NCBI RefSeq assembly: GCF_043099285.1
Contig: NZ_CP170723.1
Span: 2,170,001-2,234,000 of the forward strand
DNA: 64,000 bases
Source: Oryzobacter telluris
GTDB lineage: Bacteria; Actinomycetota; Actinomycetes; Actinomycetales; Dermatophilaceae
Direction of reading: 5' to 3'
The notes under the pieces were generated by a model, which ran no database searches, had not been told where the DNA came from, and saw nothing but the letters and a program-made list of their open reading frames with translations. Below, in pieces: positions 8,850-14,586 of the stretch (its first letter is position 1; each line of letters begins with the position of its first letter). Both the position numbers and the translations under genes were made by a program.

Positions 8850-11135
8850 CTACTTCCCTGCCGAGGCCGCGCTCTTGCGGCTCGGCGCCTTGGTGGTGCG
8901 GACGTCGGTACCGGTGTCCTTGCGGGCTCGCGGCGCGGTCTCGTTCACGGACGGGACGTGACCGGCCTTCTTCGCCGCCCCCAGCGAGTCCTTGGCCGCC
9001 TTGACGACGGCCTCGGGCGTGAAACCGAACTCGCGGAACAGGGTTGCGGCGTCGGCGGAGGCACCGAAGTGCTCGATGCTGACGCAGCGACCGGAGTCAC
9101 CGACGAGGTCGTGCCACCCCATCGACACCCCCGCCTCGACGCTGACGCGGGCGCGCACGGAGGGCGGCAGGACCTTGTTCTGGTAGGAGCGCGGCTGCTC
9201 CTCGAACCATTCCCGGCAGGGCATCGAGACGACGCGGGTGCCGATGCCGGACTTCTCCAGGCGCAGGCGCGCCTCGAGGGCCAGTGACACCTCGGAACCG
9301 GTGGCGATGATGACGACGTCGGGCTCGCCACCCTTCGCGGAGTCGACGAGGACGTAGGCGCCCTTGGCGACGCCGGTGGCCTTCGCGTGCTCCTTGCGGT
9401 CGACGGTGGGGAGCGGCTGGCGGGACAGGGCCAGGCCGGCGGGACGACCGCGGCGCAGCACCTCGGCCCACGCCTGGGCCGTCTCGTTGGCGTCGGCCGG
9501 GCGCACGACGTCCAGGCCCGGGATGGCGCGCAGCGCGGCGAGGTGCTCGACCGGCTGGTGGGTGGGGCCGTCCTCGCCCAGGCCGATGGAGTCGTGGGTC
9601 CACACGTAGGTGACGGGCACCTGCTGGATGGCCGCGAGGCGGACCGCCGGGCGCATGTAGTCGGAGAAGACGAGGAAGGTGCCGCCGTAGGGCCGGGTGA
9701 GGCCCTCGAGCGCGATCCCGTTGAGGATCATGCCCATCGCGTTCTCGCGGATGCCGAAGTGCAGGGTGCGCCCGTACGGCCCGCCCTTCCACTCGTGCGT
9801 CTGCTTGCCCTTGGGGATGAAGGAGGGCTCGCCCGCCATCGTCGTGTTGTTCGACTCGGCGAGGTCCGCGGACCCGCCCCAGAGCTCGGGGAGGACCGGC
9901 GCGAGGGCCCCGAGGACCTTGCCCGAGGCCGCGCGCGTGGCGATGCCCTTGGCGTCGGCGGGGAACTCGGGCAGGGACTTCTCGAACCCGGCGGGGAGGG
10001 CCCCGGTGACGAGGCGGTCGAGGAGGGTGGCGGCCTCGGCGTTGGCCTTGCGCCACGCGGCGTAGGTCTTGTCCCACGCCTTGTGCGCCGCCTTGCCGCG
10101 GGTCTTGACCTCGCGGGCGCGCTTGAGGGCGTCCTTGTCGACGTCGAAGGTCTTGGCCGGGTCGAACCCGAGGAGCTCCTTGGTGGCCTTGATCTCGGCG
10201 TCGCCGAGGGCGGAGCCGTGCGACTTGCCGGTGCCGCGCGCGGTGGGCGCGGGCCAGGCGATGACGGTGTGCAGGCGCACGAGGGTCGGCCTGCGCGAGC
10301 CACGGCTCTTCTGCAGCGCCGTGTAGAGGGCGTCGACGTCCTCGACGTAGTCGGCGGTGCCGGCCGGGTTCGAGCTGCGGCGCCAGTCGATGTCGACGAC
10401 GTCCCAGCCGTAGGCCTCGTAGCGCTTCGCGACGTCCTCGCTGAAGGAGATGTCGGTGTCGTCCTCGATGGAGATCTGGTTCGCGTCGTAGACGACGGTG
10501 AGGTTGCCGAGCTCCTGGTGGCCGGCGAGCGAGGAGGCCTCGGACGCCACGCCCTCCATGAGGTCGCCGTCGGAGGCGAGCACCCACACGTGGTGGTCGA
10601 ACGGCGACGTGCCGGGCTTGGCGTCGGGGTCGAGGAGGCCGCGCTGGCGACGCTGCGCCATCGCCATCCCGACGGCCGACGCGAGGCCGGAGCCGAGCGG
10701 GCCGGTCGTGATCTCGACGCCCTTGGTGTGGTGGACCTCGGGGTGGCCGGGAGTCAGGGAACCCCACGTGCGCAACGACTTGAGGTCGGTGAGCTCGAGC
10801 CCGTACCCGCTGAGGTAGAGCTGGATGTACTGGGTGAGCGAGGAGTGCCCGCAGGACAGCACGAACCGGTCGCGGCCGAGCCAGGCCGGGTCGGACGGGT
10901 CGTGGACCATGACGTTCTGGAAGAGCAGGTAGGCCACCGGGGCCAGGCTCATCGCGGTGCCGGGGTGGCCGTTGCCCACCTTCTGCACGGCGTCGGCGGC
11001 GAGGACGCGGACCGTGTCGACGGCCCTGACGTCGTGGTCGTTCCAGCCGGCCTTGCGAGCCTTCGGACGGGTGATGTCGCTGCTCCGTCCGGACGTCGTC
11101 GTCGTGGTGCGGCGGGTGGTGGTCTTCGCGCTCAC
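8850..11135 (-). CDS. tkt: Transketolase with low-complexity tails
   Basis: Thiamine-diphosphate enzyme moving two-carbon ketol units in the pentose phosphate pathway. Motifs include GNGHPGTAMSLAP, the ThDP/Mg motif beginning SDGDLMEG, HDSIGLGEDGPTHQPVEH and the C-terminal ATGSEVSLAL. The product is 761 residues: a Thr/Lys/Arg-rich N-terminal extension of about 30 residues (AKTTTRRTTTTTSG) precedes the catalytic body, and a basic Lys/Ala/Ser-rich tail follows GHVPSV. The GTG at 11135 was chosen because AGAGAGG lies 5 nt upstream; later starts would remove part of the Thr-rich extension. It is the first gene of a seven-gene operon. Confidence 0.95.
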   Translation of the reverse strand: MSAKTTTRRTTTTTSGRSSDITRPKARKAGWNDHDVRAVDTVRVLAADAVQKVGNGHPGTAMSLAPVAYLLFQNVMVHDPSDPAWLGRDRFVLSCGHSSLTQYIQLYLSGYGLELTDLKSLRTWGSLTPGHPEVHHTKGVEITTGPLGSGLASAVGMAMAQRRQRGLLDPDAKPGTSPFDHHVWVLASDGDLMEGVASEASSLAGHQELGNLTVVYDANQISIEDDTDISFSEDVAKRYEAYGWDVVDIDWRRSSNPAGTADYVEDVDALYTALQKSRGSRRPTLVRLHTVIAWPAPTARGTGKSHGSALGDAEIKATKELLGFDPAKTFDVDKDALKRAREVKTRGKAAHKAWDKTYAAWRKANAEAATLLDRLVTGALPAGFEKSLPEFPADAKGIATRAASGKVLGALAPVLPELWGGSADLAESNNTTMAGEPSFIPKGKQTHEWKGGPYGRTLHFGIRENAMGMILNGIALEGLTRPYGGTFLVFSDYMRPAVRLAAIQQVPVTYVWTHDSIGLGEDGPTHQPVEHLAALRAIPGLDVVRPADANETAQAWAEVLRRGRPAGLALSRQPLPTVDRKEHAKATGVAKGAYVLVDSAKGGEPDVVIIATGSEVSLALEARLRLEKSGIGTRVVSMPCREWFEEQPRSYQNKVLPPSVRARVSVEAGVSMGWHDLVGDSGRCVSIEHFGASADAATLFREFGFTPEAVVKAAKDSLGAAKKAGHVPSVNETAPRARKDTGTDVRTTKAPSRKSAASAGK

Positions 11136-11211
11136 AGGGGCCTCTCTCGCGGGGTCGTGCACGCCATGGAACAGTCCACCGACCACCCTAGTGTCTGGTG
11201 GGACCCGGCGG

Positions 11212-11242
11212 TTGGGGCCGCCCGCCGGCCGGAGGCTAGAAT
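11212..11242 (+). promoter_or_regulatory. Candidate ctaB promoter
   Basis: TTGGGG (11212-11217) and TAGAAT (11237-11242) are separated by 19 nt and lie 35 nt before the ctaB GTG. The same 141-nt gap must carry the divergent tkt operon promoter, for which I see no convincing pair of boxes. Confidence 0.5.
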
Positions 11243-11276
11243 CGCCGGGCACCCGAAGGCCGACCCGAAGGACGAC

Positions 11277-12221
11277 GTGGCCACCACCCCGATCGCGACC
11301 GAAGCACCGTCGGTGACCGGTCCGCGGCGACGGAGCACGCTGGCCGCGTACCTGGCCCTGACCAAGCCGCGGATCATCGAGCTCCTGCTCGTCACCACCG
11401 TGCCGGTCATGTTCCTCGCCGAGCGCGGAGTGCCTTCTCTCTGGCTGGTTCTCGCCACCCTGGTGGGCGGTTCGCTGAGCGCCGGAGCGGCCAACACCTT
11501 CAACTCGGTCTACGACCGCGACATCGACCGGCTCATGCACCGCACGAGCTCGCGCCCGATGGTCACCGGCGAGATCAGCCCGCGCAACGGCCTCCTCTTC
11601 GGCGCGCTGCTCACCGTGCTCTCCACGGTGTGGTTCCTCGCCCTGGTGAACGTGCTCTCCGCCGTGCTCTCGCTCGTCGCGATCGCGCTCTACGCCGTCG
11701 GCTACACCGTGCTGCTCAAGCGGCGCACGTCGCAGAACATCGTGTGGGGCGGCATCGCCGGCTGCATGCCGACGCTCATCGGGTGGTCGGCCGTCACGGG
11801 CACCGTCGGGTGGGCGGCGGTCGTCCTCTTCCTCGTCATCTTCTTCTGGACGCCGCCGCACTACTGGCCGCTGTCGATGGCGTTCCGCGACGACTACTCC
11901 GCGGCGGGTGTCCCGATGCTGCCCGTCGAGCAGGGTCCGGTCGCCGTCGGCCGCCAGATCGTCGCGTACTCGTGGGTCATGGTGGCGACGTCGCTCGTCC
12001 TCGTCCCGGTCGCGTCGATGGGCTGGGTCTACGCGGCCACCGCCGGGGTCGCCGGCGTGGTCTTCGTCGCTGAGGCGCACCGCCTGCTGCGGGCCGCCCG
12101 TCGCGGCGTCACCGGCCTCGCCCTCAAGCCGATGCGCCTGTTCCACTACTCGATCACCTACGTGACCGTGGTCTTCCTCGCGGTCGCCGTCGACCCGCTG
12201 CTCCACCTGCCGCTGTCCTGA
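11277..12221 (+). CDS. ctaB: Protoheme IX farnesyltransferase (heme O synthase)
   Basis: It farnesylates heme b to heme O, the first step towards heme A for cytochrome aa3 oxidase. The 314-residue membrane protein belongs to the UbiA prenyltransferase superfamily: about eight or nine hydrophobic segments, the first Asp-rich motif NTFNSVYDRDIDRLM(H)RT, the second YWPLSMAFRDDYSAAGVPM, and the FWTPPHYW signature of heme O synthases. GTG at 11277 has GAAGGA 5 nt upstream. An in-frame ATG near 11165 would lie upstream of the likely promoter and is rejected. The 3' end overlaps the convergent MFS gene by 64 nt. Confidence 0.96.
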   Translation: MATTPIATEAPSVTGPRRRSTLAAYLALTKPRIIELLLVTTVPVMFLAERGVPSLWLVLATLVGGSLSAGAANTFNSVYDRDIDRLMHRTSSRPMVTGEISPRNGLLFGALLTVLSTVWFLALVNVLSAVLSLVAIALYAVGYTVLLKRRTSQNIVWGGIAGCMPTLIGWSAVTGTVGWAAVVLFLVIFFWTPPHYWPLSMAFRDDYSAAGVPMLPVEQGPVAVGRQIVAYSWVMVATSLVLVPVASMGWVYAATAGVAGVVFVAEAHRLLRAARRGVTGLALKPMRLFHYSITYVTVVFLAVAVDPLLHLPLS

Positions 12222-13498
12222 GCCGCGTCCTCCCGTGGCATCTGCCCGGCCGGAAGGTCGCGGCCGCGCCCGTAGGGCCCCACGAGGACCCACAGCGACG
12301 CGACCGCGTGCACGCCGGCCATCAGCAGGATCGTCTCGCGGATGCCGAGGTGCGCTCCCAGCCAGCCCGCGGCGAGCCCGGCGAAGGGCATCGTCCCGAA
12401 GTTGAGGACGCTGCTCGCCGACAGGGTCCGGCCCAGCAGGTGCGGCGGCACCCACCGCTGGCGGAAGGCCGAGCGGATGACGTTCGCCCCCACGACACCG
12501 GTGCCCACGAGGATCGTCCCGAGCGCGACGAGGGCGATGCCCGCGCCGGGGGAGCCCGCGCCCACGAGGAGCGCGGTGGGCCCGCCGAGGACCTGGAGCC
12601 ACCGCATCGCGCGGGCGCCGCCCAGGCGTGCGGAGAGGCGGTTGGCCACGACGGCACCGAGCAGGCCGCCGACGCTGCCGACGGCCATGACGGCGCCGAC
12701 CGCTCCGGGGCCGACGTCGAGGTCGCGCACGAGGTGGAGGACGAGGAGCGCGCCGTACCCGGTGAGGGCGAAGTTGGAGGCCGCGCCCTGGAGGGTGAAG
12801 AAGCGCAGGTGCGGGTCTCGGGCCACGACGCGCACGCCCTCGGCGACGTCACGGCGCAGGCTGCGGGCAGGCGGGCGCTCGACGACCTGCAGCGCTCGGG
12901 TCGGGATGCGCCACAGGCAGACCGCCGAGACGAGGAAGCTGAGCGTGTCGGCCAGCAGCGCGAACGCGCCGCCGACGAGCTGGACGAGCAGGCCGCCCAG
13001 GCCCGGCCCGGCGACCTGCATCGCCGACTCGGTGCCGTAGAGGCGTCCGTTGGCGGCGTCGAGGTCCTCGGGCCGGACCACCCGCGGGACGACCGACCCG
13101 TAGGCCGTGCGGAAGAAGACCGAGCAGGTCCCGGTGAGCAGGGCGGCGACGGCGAGGTGGGTCAGCGTGAGGGCGTGCAGGGCCCACGCCACCGGCACCG
13201 AGGCCGTGGTGAGGGCGGCGGCGAGGTCGGCGGCGATCATCACGCGGCGGGGGTCGAGGCGGTCGACCCACGCGCCTGCGGGCAGGCCCACGAGCAGCCA
13301 CGGGAGCCACGCGGCGGCCGACAGCACGCCCATCCAGCCCGGGCCGGCGTCGAAGGTCGTCACGGCGAGGAGGGGGACGACGACGGTGGTCGTCATCGCC
13401 CCCAGGACGCTGACGCCCTCGCCGACCCACAGCAGGCGGAAGCCGGTGTTGCGGGGGAGGGGAGCAGGTCCCGCGGTGACCGGGGCAGGGGCGCTCAC
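12158..13498 (-). CDS. MFS transporter (probable exporter)
   Basis: A 446-residue major facilitator protein with about 12 hydrophobic helices. After a short Pro/Ala-rich N-terminus comes GFRLLWVGEGVSVLGAM, typical of helix 1 of MFS_3-type (enterobactin/macrolide exporter-like) transporters. GAWVDRLDPRRVMI in the first cytoplasmic loop matches the MFS signature, and GTESAMQVAGPGLGGLL follows helix 5. GTG at 13498 overlaps the stop of the ArsR-type regulator (GTGA), so regulator and pump are one unit. The substrate is unknown. The last 21 codons run antisense through the ctaB 3' end. Confidence 0.9.
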   Translation of the reverse strand: MSAPAPVTAGPAPLPRNTGFRLLWVGEGVSVLGAMTTTVVVPLLAVTTFDAGPGWMGVLSAAAWLPWLLVGLPAGAWVDRLDPRRVMIAADLAAALTTASVPVAWALHALTLTHLAVAALLTGTCSVFFRTAYGSVVPRVVRPEDLDAANGRLYGTESAMQVAGPGLGGLLVQLVGGAFALLADTLSFLVSAVCLWRIPTRALQVVERPPARSLRRDVAEGVRVVARDPHLRFFTLQGAASNFALTGYGALLVLHLVRDLDVGPGAVGAVMAVGSVGGLLGAVVANRLSARLGGARAMRWLQVLGGPTALLVGAGSPGAGIALVALGTILVGTGVVGANVIRSAFRQRWVPPHLLGRTLSASSVLNFGTMPFAGLAAGWLGAHLGIRETILLMAGVHAVASLWVLVGPYGRGRDLPAGQMPREDAAQDSGRWSSGSTATARKTTVT

Positions 13499-14067
13499 GG
13501 CTGGCACGGGAACCCCCGGGCGAAGACGAGCACGGGCTCGCGCTCGGCGCCGTCGTCGGGCAGCTCGCGCTGGCCCCACCGCACGAGGACCTCGACGAGC
13601 TCGTCGGCGACCTCGCGCAGCTCGGCGGGGGTGACCCGCAGCCAGTTCTGCGTGGCGAAGGCGGCGTCGGCCCACTGCGGGTCGGTGTCGGCGTTGGACA
13701 TCCACGCCTGCACGCGCTCGACCTGGCGGCGCAGGCCGAGGGCCTCGGCCTCGCGGGCGGCGGCGCCGGCGGCGGGGTCGTCCTCGAGCTCGAGGGTGCT
13801 CCAGCGGGTTCCGGAGCTGACGAGGCGCCACCAGCGCTCCCGGCGGTCGCGGGCCAGCTCGGGGGCCTCCTCGACCAGCCCGGCCTCGCTGAGCACCTTG
13901 AGGTGGTGGCTCGCGTTGCCCACGGCCTGGCCGGTCCGTGCGGCGAGCATCGAGGCGGTGGACGGGCCGTCGACCTTGAGCGCGTCCATCATCCGCGAAC
14001 GGAAGGGGTGGGCCAGCGCGGCGAGGGAGCGGGCGTCGCGCAGCGTGCGCACTTCGGGCTTCGTCAT
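13495..14067 (-). CDS. ArsR/HTH_20-type transcriptional regulator
   Basis: A 190-residue winged-helix protein: DARSLAALAHPFRSRMMDAL then the recognition region ASMLAARTGQAVGNASHHLKVL and the wing ERWWRLV. The C-terminal half is helical with no metal-binding Cys pair, so metal sensing is unlikely. It is translationally coupled to the MFS exporter and presumably controls it. I chose the ATG at 14067 because a TACGGT -10 ends 7 nt upstream, as for many leaderless genes here; the ATG at 14073 is an alternative. Confidence 0.88.
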   Translation of the reverse strand: MTKPEVRTLRDARSLAALAHPFRSRMMDALKVDGPSTASMLAARTGQAVGNASHHLKVLSEAGLVEEAPELARDRRERWWRLVSSGTRWSTLELEDDPAAGAAAREAEALGLRRQVERVQAWMSNADTDPQWADAAFATQNWLRVTPAELREVADELVEVLVRWGQRELPDDGAEREPVLVFARGFPCQP

Positions 14068-14074
14068 GCCCATG

Positions 14075-14080
14075 ACCGTA
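14075..14080 (-). promoter_or_regulatory. Leaderless -10 for the ArsR-MFS unit
   Basis: TACGGT on the minus strand ends 7 nt before ATG 14067. The direct repeats at 14094-14116 lie just upstream, where a repressor could act. Confidence 0.45.
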
Positions 14081-14093
14081 TATCCACAATCAT

Positions 14094-14116
14094 TCTTGTG
14101 CAATATGTCTTGTGCA
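14094..14116. repeat. Direct repeat, possible regulator-binding site
   Basis: The 9-mer TCTTGTGCA occurs at 14094-14102 and again at 14108-14116 (14-nt period). The AT-rich pair sits directly upstream of the ArsR-type gene in a GC-rich background, making it a plausible operator. Confidence 0.5.
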
Positions 14117-14140
14117 TGGGATCGCCGCACCACACCGCGG

Positions 14141-14188
14141 GCTACCGCCCGGTACGTGGGGTGATCGCCCCGCGTACCAGGCGGTAGC
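14141..14188. repeat. 48-nt near-perfect palindrome
   Basis: The two 24-nt arms pair at 21 of 24 positions around a central GATC. The three imperfect pairs are all transition differences. The structure lies in the gene-poor gap between the divergent ArsR gene and the small ORF at 14365. It could be a large operator or form a strong hairpin in a leader RNA; no gene in frame explains it. Confidence 0.8.
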
Positions 14189-14235
14189 GCCCGGGAGAGG
14201 CGAAGGGGGGAGGGCAGCCCTCGACGAGGCGGGAA

Positions 14236-14247
14236 TGAGGTACCTCA
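14236..14247. promoter_or_regulatory. 12-bp perfect palindrome upstream of the LAL unit
   Basis: TGAGGTACCTCA is fully self-complementary. It lies 118 nt before the small ORF at 14365 and is a candidate dimer-binding operator. Confidence 0.4.
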
Positions 14248-14364
14248 GACGAAGGCGGGGAGCCGGGGATACGGCAGGCGCCCGATGTGGCGGGCCACCT
14301 CAGGGAACGACCGTTGAGGCAGTCGGTCAGGGACCCGCCCGCCGACACCAGCAAGGAGACCACC

Positions 14365-14586
14365 GTGAGCATCCACGCAGACCCGCTGTTCATCACCGCC
14401 GAGGTCGAGCGCCGCCTCGAGCTCGCCGGCGTCCACCGCGACGGCCACCACCACGACGCCCCGGCGCCGCTGGCGCTGCACCCGCTCGCGTTGGTCGTCG
14501 CCCGGCTCGTCCGCGGACGCGGCCGGACCGCGTCGTCCCGCCCGGCCCCCGGGCCCGTCGCGACGCGCCGCCCCCGGCACCCGTGA
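14365..14586 (+). CDS. Small hypothetical protein upstream of LuxR-type regulator
   Basis: A 73-residue product beginning MSIHADPLFITAEVERRLELAG, followed by a His-rich patch (HRDGHHHDAPAP), a short hydrophobic stretch (LALHPLALVVARLV) and a basic Arg/Pro-rich end. AAGGAG lies 8 nt before the GTG at 14365. Its TGA stop overlaps a GTG (14583) that opens the frame of the large regulator, so translation of the regulator could be coupled to it. I do not recognise the family and cannot exclude that it acts mainly as a leader ORF. Confidence 0.6.
   Translation: MSIHADPLFITAEVERRLELAGVHRDGHHHDAPAPLALHPLALVVARLVRGRGRTASSRPAPGPVATRRPRHP

Noticed and set aside
9387..11276. In-frame extension of ctaB through the tkt region
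   Set aside because: The extension is antisense to transketolase. The real start is GTG 11277 with a GAAGGA site and a promoter just upstream.
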